Part shown: piece by piece, positions 14,711 to 24,480 of the stretch
Numbering within the stretch: position 1 is the first letter of the stretch
How the letters are laid out: every line of letters starts with the position of its first letter
The notes under the pieces: model-generated
The model's database searches: none
The model's input: the letters and a program-made list of their open reading frames with translations, nothing else
Told to the model about the DNA's origin: nothing
Program-made: the position numbers and the translations under genes
DNA from: CAZAAW01 sp964483325
GTDB lineage: Bacteria > Pseudomonadota > Alphaproteobacteria > Rhizobiales > Kaistiaceae
Reading direction: 5' to 3'
DNA: 64,000 nt
Assembly (NCBI GenBank): GCA_964483325.1
Contig: CAZAAW010000001.1
Coordinates: 186,001-250,000, forward strand

Positions 14711-16594
14711 TCAGCCGGCCGAGCCGACGACCTGCTGGACCAGCGCGTCGTTGATCGAGACGCCCGCCTTGCCCTGCAGGTCCTGCACATATTCCTGCAG
14801 AAGGTCGTTGCCGAGCGTCTGCCCCAGCTGCGCCTCCAGCGCGGCGGCATCGGGCGCGCCGGAGAAGTATGGGCTGAGCGTCACGTCGGCCACCTGGACG
14901 ACGATGAGGCTCGCCGGATCCACGCCCGTGGCGGTGGTGACATGGTCCTTGGGGCCGGCGAAGGCGGCGGCGATCGCCGCGGCGGAGAGCGTTTCCGTCG
15001 GGGTTGAGGAACGCTTGAGGTCGTTGGCGCTCTCGACCGTCACGCCCTGTGCATCGGCCACCGATTCGATCGATTCGCCCGCCTGGATCTTGTCGGCCAT
15101 CTGCCGCGCCAGCTCGGCGAGCTTGCCGGCCACGGCATCCTTCGTCCAGGCCGCCACGACGCGGTCGCGCACCTCGTCCAGCGTCCGCTCATGGGCGGCG
15201 TTGACCGCCTCGACGTCGTACCACAGGTAGGTGCTCACCGCCGGCTCCAGCGGGGCATTGGAAAGGCCGACATCGCTCTCGAAAGCCTGGGTGACAAGGT
15301 CCTGGCCGCCCGGAATATCCGGCACCGGGTTGCCGTCTTCGTCCTTGCCGGAGGCGTCGACGGTGACGGTCTTGAGCCCGGCGGTAAGACCGGGAATGTC
15401 GGCGGCGATCTTGGCCAGCGTGTCGCCGCCGGCGCGGGCGTCCTCGATCTGGTCGCGCAACTCGGCGATGCGCGAGGCGGCGGCGGTCTCGGCCAGATGC
15501 CGGCGGATCTCGTCCTGCACCTCCGTCAGCGGCTTCACCGTCTCCGGCGTGATCGCCTCGACCTTGGCGATGGCCGGTCCGAAGCGGCCCTGGACGATGC
15601 CGGTGCTCTCGCCTTGCGCCACGCCGAAGGCGGCATCGGCAAGAACCGGATCGAGCATGGCGGATTTCTGCACGCTGCCGATATCGGTCGGCTTGATCGT
15701 GCCGTCGGCTTCCAACTCGTCGAAGGTGACGCCCGAGGCAAGCTTGGCGGCGGCGGCATCGGCAGCCGCCTTGTCCGGGAAGATGAACTGCTTGATGTGC
15801 CGGCTTTCGGCGGTGGTGTAGAGGGCCTTGTTGCTGTCGTAATCGGCCTGAACGTCGGCCGCGGTGATCTCGTCGGGTCTTGCCACCAGCGCCGGGCTGA
15901 GCGTCAGGGTCGCGATCTGGCGGGTTTCTGGCGCTGCGTATTCCGCCTTGTGCGCTTCGAAGAAGGTCGCCAGCTGTTCCGGCGTCGGCGCTCCGACGTC
16001 GCCCGCCTTATCCGGCGACAGCACGACATAGCGGACGTTCCGCGTTTCGTCCTGGTATTCGTGGAGCGCGCGCCGGTAAGTCTCGGGCGCCGTGATCGCC
16101 CCGGCAAGGCCGGCAGCGAGCTGCTGGTTGATCTCGTTGTCGCGGCGCGCGGCGATATATCCGCCTTCGCTGAGGCCCATTTGGCTGAGGAGCGCCCGGA
16201 ACCGATTGGGGTCGAAGGTGCCGCTGGCGCCACGGAAGGTCGGGTCGTCGAAAACGCGGAGCCGGATGGCATCATCCGAGACGCTGAGGCCGGCGCGCGC
16301 GGCATAGTCCTGCAGGACGGCGGTCGTCACCATCTGACCGAGCACCCGCCCGGCAATGGCCTGCTGCTGCTCCGGCGTCGGAATGCTGTTCTGGCTCTGC
16401 AGCGCCACGGCGCGGCGATATTCGTTTTCGAACTGGACGCGCGCGATCTCCGTCTTGCCGACCTTGGCAATCGTGTCGCTGCTGAAATTGCGGAAGATGT
16501 CCGAGACGCCCCAGACAGCGAAGCTCAGGACAAGCAGGGCAATCAGGACCTGTGCAACCCAGCCGGTTGCATAACTCCGCATTTTCTCAAGCAT
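14711..16594 (-). CDS. PpiD-like periplasmic peptidyl-prolyl isomerase/chaperone
   Basis: This 627-residue protein has one N-terminal membrane helix (about residues 12-28, VAQVLIALLVLSFAVWGVS) and a SurA-like chaperone domain (about 35-180). A PpiC/rotamase-type domain is around 235-360 and a second, degenerate one lies towards the C-terminus. This is the PpiD architecture: an inner-membrane-anchored periplasmic folding factor that meets outer-membrane proteins leaving the Sec translocon. The start MLEKMRSYATGW at 16594 is typical of the family. A ppiD gene directly upstream of trpE is frequent in related genomes. It is probably the first gene of the trp-mo transcript. Confidence 0.9.
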   Translation of the reverse strand: MLEKMRSYATGWVAQVLIALLVLSFAVWGVSDIFRNFSSDTIAKVGKTEIARVQFENEYRRAVALQSQNSIPTPEQQQAIAGRVLGQMVTTAVLQDYAARAGLSVSDDAIRLRVFDDPTFRGASGTFDPNRFRALLSQMGLSEGGYIAARRDNEINQQLAAGLAGAITAPETYRRALHEYQDETRNVRYVVLSPDKAGDVGAPTPEQLATFFEAHKAEYAAPETRQIATLTLSPALVARPDEITAADVQADYDSNKALYTTAESRHIKQFIFPDKAAADAAAAKLASGVTFDELEADGTIKPTDIGSVQKSAMLDPVLADAAFGVAQGESTGIVQGRFGPAIAKVEAITPETVKPLTEVQDEIRRHLAETAAASRIAELRDQIEDARAGGDTLAKIAADIPGLTAGLKTVTVDASGKDEDGNPVPDIPGGQDLVTQAFESDVGLSNAPLEPAVSTYLWYDVEAVNAAHERTLDEVRDRVVAAWTKDAVAGKLAELARQMADKIQAGESIESVADAQGVTVESANDLKRSSTPTETLSAAAIAAAFAGPKDHVTTATGVDPASLIVVQVADVTLSPYFSGAPDAAALEAQLGQTLGNDLLQEYVQDLQGKAGVSINDALVQQVVGSAG

Positions 16595-16690
16595 TTGAGC
16601 CTGTAGCCTCGAATAGGTCTGAGGTTCGCCGGGAAGCGCGGATCATAGGTAGCGATGCTGTCCCCGGCAAGCTGCCGGCGCCGCTACCTG

Positions 16691-17236
16691 TCAGCGCGGC
16701 CAGGCCGAACAGGCCTTGGCGACATTGCCGACGGCGTCGCTGGCGCCGGCAAGCGGCACGGTGCCGGTGGCGTTGCCGATCGTCACGTCCGCCTTTTCCG
16801 CCGGCACGAGCAGGGCGTTGCCGAGCTCGCCGGCCTCTTCCCCGGCGATGACGAGCAGGACGGCGCCGTCCGACCGCAGCCGCACCTGGCCTTCCGCCTT
16901 GATCGGTGTGTCGCCATTGGCGCTGCCGACGAGATGAATGGAGACTTCGGCGGCCTCGCCGATGGTGATGCCCTCCGGCGTCTCGCCATTGCCGGTGACG
17001 GCGGCGTCGATCGTCAGCCCGGCGCCGGTGTCGCAGCGGACGGTCATCTGGCCTTCGCCAGGCGCCGCGACATAGCGGGCGAAATAGCTCGCCACCTGGG
17101 TCGCCGGATCGAAGCTCGAGCCCGGTATCCAGGCACCGCCGGCCGCAAGAGCCTGGGGCCCCGCCAGTCCGAGACTCAGCGCACAGCCGGCGGCAAGGGC
17201 ACCGCGCGAAATCGTCGTCGAGCGCAGGCAGCTCAT
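16691..17236 (-). CDS. Secreted protein of unknown function
   Basis: I do not recognise the family. The 181-residue product has a clear Sec signal peptide: a charged start, then a hydrophobic stretch GALAAGCALSLGLAG, with cleavage likely after ALA near residues 31-33. The mature part has no membrane helix, contains two cysteines (VRCDTGAG and the near-C-terminal KACSAW) that could form a disulphide, and looks like a small beta-rich domain with repeated TIGEA/TIGNATG-type strands. The ATG at 17236 is preceded by GGAGG at good spacing. It is minus-strand, divergent from tpiA and about 95 nt upstream of ppiD, so it may share the ppiD promoter. Codon use looks native. Confidence 0.75.
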   Translation of the reverse strand: MSCLRSTTISRGALAAGCALSLGLAGPQALAAGGAWIPGSSFDPATQVASYFARYVAAPGEGQMTVRCDTGAGLTIDAAVTGNGETPEGITIGEAAEVSIHLVGSANGDTPIKAEGQVRLRSDGAVLLVIAGEEAGELGNALLVPAEKADVTIGNATGTVPLAGASDAVGNVAKACSAWPR

Positions 17237-17387
17237 GGGTGTTCCCTCCATTTTGCCGGCAAGATTATCAGAGCGCCCACCGATTGCCCAAGGCGACGTC
17301 GCAGCCGGGACTTGCCTTGCCGCACTTTTTTGTTACGGCTCCGCGCTTCGATTCAGCAGGCGGCGCGGCCGCAGGGGAGGGACGCCC

Positions 17388-18149
17388 ATGGCTCAGGCCA
17401 GACCGCTCGTGGCGGGCAACTGGAAGATGAACGGCAGCAAGGTCAGCCTGATCGAGATCGAGACGATCAAGAACAGCCTGACCGACATCGTCGATCTCGA
17501 TGTGGCGATCTGCCCGCCCGCCACGCTCGTCTCGCGCGCCACGATCGTCGCCGGAACGTCGCCGGTCCGCATCGGCGGCCAGGACTGCCACCCGCGCGCT
17601 TCCGGGGCGCATACCGGCGACATCGCCGCCGAGATGCTGGCCGATGCTGGTGCGACGATGGTCATCGTCGGCCATTCCGAGCGCCGCGCCGATCACCGCG
17701 AGGACGACATGATGGTCCGCGCCAAGGCAGAGGCGGCCTGGCGCGCCGGGCTTGTCGCCATCCTGTGCATCGGCGAGACCGAGGCCCAACGCCGCGCCGA
17801 GGAGACGCTGGCCGTCATCGATCGCCAGATGGCCGGATCCATTCCGGACGGCGCGTCGGCCGACAATCTGGTCATCGCCTATGAGCCGGTCTGGGCGATC
17901 GGGACCGGCGTGACGCCGACCGGGGATGACATAGCCGAGGTGCACGCCCATATACGCACCCGCCTGGCCGAGCGCTTCGGCGAGGACATCGCGGACGGCA
18001 TCCGCATCCTCTATGGTGGCTCGGTCAAGCCGGACAATGCCGCGGCGATCTTCGCCCTGCCGGGCGTCGACGGTGCGCTGGTCGGCGGCGCGAGTCTCAA
18101 GGCGTCCGACTTCCTCGCCATCGTGGCGGCGATGCAAAGCCGGAACTAG
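17388..18149 (+). CDS. tpiA: Triose-phosphate isomerase
   Basis: TpiA interconverts dihydroxyacetone phosphate and glyceraldehyde 3-phosphate in glycolysis and gluconeogenesis. The 253-residue TIM barrel has the catalytic Lys13 (GNWKMNG), His96 (VGHSERR) and Glu166 (AYEPVWAIGTG), and the phosphate loop YGGSVKPDNA. The ATG at 17388 follows GGGAGGG and gives the standard start; an upstream in-frame start would lack homology. secG and pyrG follow on the same strand, a common order in alphaproteobacteria. Confidence 0.98.
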   Translation: MAQARPLVAGNWKMNGSKVSLIEIETIKNSLTDIVDLDVAICPPATLVSRATIVAGTSPVRIGGQDCHPRASGAHTGDIAAEMLADAGATMVIVGHSERRADHREDDMMVRAKAEAAWRAGLVAILCIGETEAQRRAEETLAVIDRQMAGSIPDGASADNLVIAYEPVWAIGTGVTPTGDDIAEVHAHIRTRLAERFGEDIADGIRILYGGSVKPDNAAAIFALPGVDGALVGGASLKASDFLAIVAAMQSRN

Positions 18150-18193
18150 GTCGCAGTCTGGCGACTGGAAAGCACTGCACCCTTCGTGTAAAA

Positions 18194-18211
18194 GGCCGGC
18201 GTCCTCCGGCC
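18194..18211 (+). terminator. Hairpin between tpiA and secG
   Basis: Perfect 6-bp arms GGCCGG (18194-18199) and CCGGCC (18206-18211) enclose a 6-nt loop. It lies 45 nt after the tpiA stop and 18 nt before the secG start, with no T-run. It could be a weak terminator or a leader hairpin. Confidence 0.35.
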
Positions 18212-18229
18212 CCCCGACAGAGAAGAAGC

Positions 18230-18679
18230 ATGGAAACCGTCATCATAGTCATTCATCTGATGGTGGTTATCGGCCTCGTGGGGGTCGTGCTGATGCAGCG
18301 CTCCGAAGGCGGGGCGCTCGGCATCGGCGGCGGCAACAATTTCATGACGACGCGCGGGCAGGGGAATGTGCTCACCCGCTCGACCGCCATCCTCGCTGCC
18401 ATCTTCTTCGGCACGTCGATCCTGCTGACGATCCTTGCCAGCGTGAACACGGCGCCGCGTTCCATCCTCGACCAGCTGCCGGAGGCGCCGCCCGCCGGTC
18501 CGGCGCCGGCCGGCGTGCCGTCCAACCCCGGCGCCGGCGGAATTCTCGACCAGCTGCCGCCGCGCGGCGACGAGCCGGCGCAGACCCCGAACGCCGCTCC
18601 CATACCTAACGATGCCGGCCAGGCGGCCCCGCCTGCCGACCAGGCGCCTGCCGCGCCGCCGGTTCCCGACGCCCAGTAA
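18230..18679 (+). CDS. secG: Preprotein translocase subunit SecG
   Basis: SecG is the small non-essential partner of SecYE and stimulates SecA-driven export. The N-terminal part (about residues 1-75) has the two expected membrane helices (VIIVIHLMVVIGLVGVVLMQ and AAIFFGTSILLTILASV) around the conserved cytoplasmic loop RSEGGALGIGGGNNFMTTRG. Beyond that is a 70-residue Pro/Ala-rich tail containing two copies of ILDQLP about 25 residues apart (SILDQLPEAPPAG, GILDQLPPRGDEP). The total of 149 residues is longer than enteric SecG (about 110) but in the range seen in alphaproteobacteria. The tail is probably disordered. Confidence 0.95.
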   Translation: METVIIVIHLMVVIGLVGVVLMQRSEGGALGIGGGNNFMTTRGQGNVLTRSTAILAAIFFGTSILLTILASVNTAPRSILDQLPEAPPAGPAPAGVPSNPGAGGILDQLPPRGDEPAQTPNAAPIPNDAGQAAPPADQAPAAPPVPDAQ

Positions 18680-18684
18680 GGGCC

Positions 18685-18708
18685 GGGCGCGGCGATAGCG
18701 CCGCGTCC
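18685..18708 (+). terminator. Strong hairpin just after secG
   Basis: Arms CGCGGCG (18688-18694) and CGCCGCG (18699-18705) with tetraloop ATAG extend by three more pairs, one a G-T wobble. It begins 6 nt after the secG stop. There is no T-run, so it may act by mRNA 3'-end protection or as a factor-dependent stop. Confidence 0.5.
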
Positions 18709-18806
18709 ACCTGTCCAGCCGCAGCGGCGCCGCGTGATGCGCCCTGCCGGCCCGTAGCCTTTTTCGTGTCGCTGCCCGCGATTGGAATCGATTAAGCTGG
18801 AGACCC

Positions 18807-20435
<1,629 letters not shown>

Positions 20436-20449
20436 AGGCGTCCAGGGCA

Positions 20450-21145
20450 ATGGGTAGGGCGACCTTCACCTCCGCCGGCGTCAGCCGCGGCCTTCGTCTC
20501 GGCCTTGCCTTCGCGCCCGGCATCGCCTCCTTCGCCATCGTCTTCGGCATCCTTGCCGCCCAGGCCGGCCTGAGCCCCTGGCTCGCCGGCTTCATGAGCT
20601 TCACGGTCTATGCCGGAACGGCGCAGATGCTGGCCCTCCACAGCTGGTCGACGGGCGGCCTGCTGGCGGTCGTGGCGGCGGTGCTGGCCATGAATTCCCG
20701 CTATGTCCTTTTCGGCGCCGCCATGCGGCCGTGGACGCAGGGCCTGCCGGCCTGGGTCGTTTATGCCTCGCTCTTCCTGCTGGTCGATCCCAACTGGGTC
20801 GAGGCCATGCGCGAGCAGCGCGAGGGCCGGCATGATGTCGGCTTCTTCGTCGGCATCGGCCTGACGCTGGAGGTCGTCTGGACCATCGCCAGTATCGCCG
20901 GCGCGGCGCTCGGCTCCGGCCTCGATCCGGTGCGCTTCGGGCTCGATTTCTTCCTGACGGCCTTCTTCCTCTGCCTCGCCTTCGGCCTTTGGCGCGGCAC
21001 GGCGGACATCCTGCCGGCCGTGGTGGCGGCGCTGGTATCGCTGGCGGTCGTCTGGGCCGGCTTCGGCGGCTGGTCGATCATCGCCGGGGCGCTCGCCGGC
21101 AGCCTTGCCGGCGCCATCAGGGGGCTGCCCGCGCATGGCAGCTGA
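20450..21145 (+). CDS. azlC: AzlC family branched-chain amino acid exporter, large subunit
   Basis: AzlC and AzlD form an inner-membrane exporter, best known for branched-chain amino acids (YgaZH in E. coli). The 231-residue protein has about six or seven hydrophobic segments and the family block FAPGIASFAIVFGILAAQAG, GFMSFTVYAGTAQM and LAMNSRYVLFGAAM. The ATG at 20450 lies 14 nt after the pyrG stop. It overlaps azlD by 11 nt. It lies between pyrG and kdsA, which are often much closer in relatives. Confidence 0.92.
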   Translation: MGRATFTSAGVSRGLRLGLAFAPGIASFAIVFGILAAQAGLSPWLAGFMSFTVYAGTAQMLALHSWSTGGLLAVVAAVLAMNSRYVLFGAAMRPWTQGLPAWVVYASLFLLVDPNWVEAMREQREGRHDVGFFVGIGLTLEVVWTIASIAGAALGSGLDPVRFGLDFFLTAFFLCLAFGLWRGTADILPAVVAALVSLAVVWAGFGGWSIIAGALAGSLAGAIRGLPAHGS

Positions 21146-21437
21146 TCAGCCCATCGTCGCCATTCTGGTGATGGCCGCGGCGGCCTATCTCACCCGCATC
21201 GCCGGCTATTTCCTGATGGGCTATGTCCGCGTGACGCCGCGCGTCGAGGCGTGGCTCGCCGCCCTGCCGATTTCCGTCATGGCTGCGGTCCTGGCGCCGC
21301 AGGCGGCGGCCGCCGGCGTTCCCGAGGCGGCGGGATTCGCCGCGACGCTCGGTGTCTATGCCGCCTTCCGCAACGAGATCGTTGGCGCCATGGCCGGCGT
21401 GGCGGCCGTGGCGCTTCTGCGCTTCCTGCTGGGTTGA
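21135..21437 (+). CDS. azlD: AzlD family branched-chain amino acid exporter, small subunit
   Basis: The 100-residue protein has about four short hydrophobic helices and the AzlD signature TRIAGYFLMGYVRVTPRVEAWLAA, the usual partner of AzlC (stretches cited piecewise: TRIAGYFLMG and VEAWLAALPISVMAAV). The ATG at 21135 lies inside the end of azlC (11-nt overlap), as expected for a co-translated two-subunit exporter. The substrate is inferred from the family only. Confidence 0.9.
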   Translation: MAADQPIVAILVMAAAAYLTRIAGYFLMGYVRVTPRVEAWLAALPISVMAAVLAPQAAAAGVPEAAGFAATLGVYAAFRNEIVGAMAGVAAVALLRFLLG

Positions 21438-21505
21438 GGCCTGACGGGGCTTGCCAGCCGGGCATTTCGCGATAGGGTCGCGCCCCTGAAAAAGGCGAGA
21501 CCTGC

Positions 21506-22360
21506 GTGACCAGTCCGACCAGCGACGACAGGCCGAATCCGATCGTGGCCGTCGGCAATGTGCGCCTCGGCAACGACCTGCCGCTGGTGCTCATCGCCGG
21601 CCCATGCCAGCTGGAAAGCCGCGACCATGCCTTCGAGATGGCTGGCCGGCTGAAGGCGATGGCCGGCGAGCTCGGCCTCGCGCTGATCTACAAGACGAGC
21701 TTCGACAAGGCCAACCGCACCAGCCTCGCCGGCCGGCGCGGCATCGGCCTCGAGCAGGCCCTGCCGATCTTTGCCGATCTGCGCGCTGAATTCGATCTGC
21801 CGGTTCTGACGGACGTTCACGAGCCCGGTCAGTGCCAGCCGGTCGCCGATGCCGTCGACATCCTGCAGATACCGGCCTTTCTGTCGCGCCAGACCGACCT
21901 CCTCGTGGCGGCGGCGGCGACCGGACGCCCGGTCAACGTCAAGAAAGGCCAGTTCCTGGCGCCGTGGGATATGCGCAATGTCGTAGGCAAGCTGCTCGGC
22001 GCCGGCAATCGCGATGTGCTGCTGACGGAGCGCGGCGCCAGCTTCGGCTACAACACGCTCGTCTCCGACATGCGGGCGCTGCCGATCATGGCCGACATCG
22101 GCTGCCCGGTGATCTTCGATGCGACGCATTCGGTGCAGCAGCCGGGCGGGCAGGGCAGCTCGACCGGCGGCGAGCGGCGCTTCGTGCCCGTCCTGGCGCG
22201 CGCTGCCGTGGCGGTGGGCGTTGCGGGCGTCTTCATCGAGACGCACCAGGATCCGGACAACGCGCCGTCCGATGGACCGAACATGATGCCGCTCGAGGAG
22301 ATGCCGCGCCTGCTGGAGCAGCTGCTGTCCTTCGACCGGCTCGCCAAACTCAGATATTAG
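21506..22360 (+). CDS. kdsA: 3-deoxy-8-phosphooctulonate synthase (KDO-8-phosphate synthase), metal-type
   Basis: KdsA condenses arabinose 5-phosphate with phosphoenolpyruvate to make KDO 8-phosphate for lipid A-core assembly. The 284-residue product carries NVKKGQFLAPWDM, FDATHSVQQPGG and FIETHQDPDNAPSDGP. At the position where E. coli has Asn, this protein has Cys34 (IAGPCQLESRD). With the later His, Glu and Asp this forms the metal site of class II enzymes, so I call it the metal-dependent type. The start is GTG 21506. Presence of kdsA shows that the cell makes KDO-containing LPS. Confidence 0.96.
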   Translation: MTSPTSDDRPNPIVAVGNVRLGNDLPLVLIAGPCQLESRDHAFEMAGRLKAMAGELGLALIYKTSFDKANRTSLAGRRGIGLEQALPIFADLRAEFDLPVLTDVHEPGQCQPVADAVDILQIPAFLSRQTDLLVAAAATGRPVNVKKGQFLAPWDMRNVVGKLLGAGNRDVLLTERGASFGYNTLVSDMRALPIMADIGCPVIFDATHSVQQPGGQGSSTGGERRFVPVLARAAVAVGVAGVFIETHQDPDNAPSDGPNMMPLEEMPRLLEQLLSFDRLAKLRY

Positions 22361-22417
22361 CGACAGCTACCGCCGGACTTGGGAGAGGTCCGCACTTCAC
22401 CCCGGGAGGAGAAGCAG

Positions 22418-22819
22418 ATGCAGATCAAGGTGATTGCGGCAATGGCAGTCGGCATGGCATGGGCTGCCGCATGGGCGGGCAGTGCCGCTGCCGTCGAACC
22501 GGCCCTGCCGAAGGCGGTCGTCGAGGCCGGCGCCGCAGCCGTCACGAACAGTCTCAAGGAAGAGGCGCCCGACCCTGCGGCGATCGCCGTGGCGGCCTAT
22601 TCGGCCATGGCCGGCACCTGGCAGCCGATCGCCACGGCGCCGCAGGACGGCTCCGACATGCTGCTCGGCAAGTGGCGCGACGGCGTCTTCCTGCAGGGCA
22701 TCGGCCGCTGGCAGGTCACGGACGAAGCCCATATGCCGGGCTTCTGGTCGGTTGCCGACTGGTTCGGCGGCCCGCCGACCTTCTGGGCGCCCATTCCGGT
22801 GCCGCCGCCGGCCGACTAG
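22418..22819 (+). CDS. Small secreted protein with a TAPQDG motif, unknown function
   Basis: The 133-residue product has a signal peptide (QIKVIAAMAVGMAWAAAW, cleavage near AGSAAA at about 24-28). A short Ala-rich segment is followed by a compact domain WQPIATAPQDGSDMLLGKW-FLQGIGRW-PTFWAPIP. The pattern W-x-P-I-x-T-A-P-x-D-G-x-x-(I/L)-L is seen in small proteins of the DUF551 type, many of them phage-encoded; here it is exported. GGGAGGA precedes the ATG at 22418. It ends on the CTAG shared with queF. Function unknown. Confidence 0.75.
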   Translation: MQIKVIAAMAVGMAWAAAWAGSAAAVEPALPKAVVEAGAAAVTNSLKEEAPDPAAIAVAAYSAMAGTWQPIATAPQDGSDMLLGKWRDGVFLQGIGRWQVTDEAHMPGFWSVADWFGGPPTFWAPIPVPPPAD

Positions 22820-23268
22820 CCGCGGCCGCGATAGGGCGCGACGCCGGGATCGGGAAGCCAGAGCCCTTCCGGCGGCGTCCCCGTCTGCCAGAAGACATCG
22901 ATCGGGATGCCACCGCGCGGATACCAGTAGCCGCCGATGCGCAGCCAGTGCGGCTCCAGCAGGTCCGCGATGCGGCGTCCGATCATCACGGTGCAGTCCT
23001 CGTGGAAGGCGCCGTGGTTACGGAACGACTGGATGTAGAGCTTGAGCGACTTCGACTCCAGCAGCCAGTCCTTCGGCGCATAGTCGATGACGAGATGGGC
23101 GAAGTCCGGCTGGCCGGTCACCGGGCAGAGCGACGTGAATTCCGGACAGGTGAAGCGCGCCACATACATCGTGTCCGACTGCGGGTTGGGCACCCGGTCG
23201 AGAACGGCTTTGTCCGGGCTTTCGGGAATACGGGACGGCCGTCCAAGCTGCAGGCCGGTATCGTTCAT
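22816..23268 (-). CDS. queF: NADPH-dependent 7-cyano-7-deazaguanine reductase QueF
   Basis: QueF reduces preQ0 to preQ1 in queuosine synthesis for tRNA wobble modification. The 150-residue protein is the short, unimodular form, with the thioimide-forming Cys48 and Asp55 in FTSLCPVTGQPDFAH, and the SLKLYIQSFRNHGAFHEDC block with the NADPH/substrate residues. The start is ATG 23268. It is convergent with the upstream small secreted protein, the two stops sharing CTAG. Other queuosine genes are not in the window. Confidence 0.96.
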   Translation of the reverse strand: MNDTGLQLGRPSRIPESPDKAVLDRVPNPQSDTMYVARFTCPEFTSLCPVTGQPDFAHLVIDYAPKDWLLESKSLKLYIQSFRNHGAFHEDCTVMIGRRIADLLEPHWLRIGGYWYPRGGIPIDVFWQTGTPPEGLWLPDPGVAPYRGRG

Positions 23269-23350
23269 GGCAGTACCTCGGGATCCGCTAACGGCCCGCC
23301 TTTAGCATCGATTGCGGGTGGAAGGTGAGGCCAGGTGGTCGCGCCGGCGC

Positions 23351-24334
23351 CTACCGTTCGCCTGGCGGCACCAGGCGGCCCGTGGCGCTGTCGCGGCGCC
23401 AGACATGCGTGCCGCTGAGATGCGTTCCGGCCCACCAGCGGTCAATGCCGTTGGTGGCGACATGATCGGCGCGGCCCGCCAGGACCGCCTTGCCGAACGG
23501 CGTGAGGGCAAGCCTCGACCGCAGGTAGGCCGCCACGGAAGCCGCTTCGCCGCGGCAAGGATAGGGCGCATCGAGGCCGGTCACCAGCGGATCGGCGGCG
23601 AAGGCGAGGTCGTCCAGCGTCCGGTAGAGGCTCCAGTCGCCCATGAAGGCTGCTTCCTCACCCTCGATGACGGCGCCGAACAGCGCCTGCGGCGTAAGGC
23701 TGCGCGTCGCCAGCGCCGTCAGGGCCGCGTGTTCGGTGCGTGACAGTCCGGTGCCGGCCGCCGGCAGTTCCTGAAGGAAGCGATTGAGCGCTGGCCGCAG
23801 GAAGGGCAGGCCCCGCGCCGGCGCTGCGGCAATGCGCTCGGCACCGCGCGGCGTCGGCTCCAGCAGCGCTTTCCAGGCCTCGGCGCCGGCTTGCAGCAGA
23901 GCGGGCGTGACCGGCACCGCCCGGTCGGCAAAGCGCAGGATAGTCTCCGGTTTCTGGTTGCCGAGAAAGTCGTCCGCCTGCACCAGCACGATGCCCTCGG
24001 TGCGCGCTTCGGCGGAGAAGAAGGCAAGGATCTGAAGGAGCTGCAGCTGGTCGTAAAGGTCGTGCTCGACCCAGATGAACACCCTGTCGAACAGCGGGTG
24101 GGCGCGCAGCACAGCGTCGCGGGCGACGAAATCCGTCCGCACATCGGCATAGGGCAGGCCGAACCGCTCCGACAGGTAGCTGGCGCGGATATCGGAAAGG
24201 GCCTCGTGGCCCTCTGTCGGCACCAGCGGTCCCTCGTGCAGGACGTCGCGCCAGACCACCATGCGTCCGGCAAGGCCGGCCGCCGTCAGCAGCTCCGCCG
24301 CCGCATCACCATTGGTGATGATCAGATCGGACAT
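23351..24334 (-). CDS. DUF1835 domain-containing protein
   Basis: This 327-residue soluble protein opens with LIITNGDAAAELLTAAGLAG and MVVWRDVLHEGPLVP, the recognisable DUF1835 N-terminal domain (to about residue 125, including FIWVEHDLYDQLQLLQIL). The rest has a winged-helix-like look (SLTPQALFGAVI, LTPFGKAVLAGRAD), as in other members. No catalytic activity is established for the family. It is divergent from eno and lies 82 nt upstream of queF, with no clear functional link to either. Confidence 0.85.
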   Translation of the reverse strand: MSDLIITNGDAAAELLTAAGLAGRMVVWRDVLHEGPLVPTEGHEALSDIRASYLSERFGLPYADVRTDFVARDAVLRAHPLFDRVFIWVEHDLYDQLQLLQILAFFSAEARTEGIVLVQADDFLGNQKPETILRFADRAVPVTPALLQAGAEAWKALLEPTPRGAERIAAAPARGLPFLRPALNRFLQELPAAGTGLSRTEHAALTALATRSLTPQALFGAVIEGEEAAFMGDWSLYRTLDDLAFAADPLVTGLDAPYPCRGEAASVAAYLRSRLALTPFGKAVLAGRADHVATNGIDRWWAGTHLSGTHVWRRDSATGRLVPPGER

Positions 24335-24480
24335 CTCCCCCTCGGTCCGCTTCGACGATCCCGCCGCCGGGGCGTCATCCTCTTCCGCAATGGCCGGTGC
24401 TCGGCTAGAAGCCCCAAAACACCGCCATTTCCAAGCCCTCCTTGCGCGATTCCAACGCCTGCCGCAGAAAAGGAAGCTCC

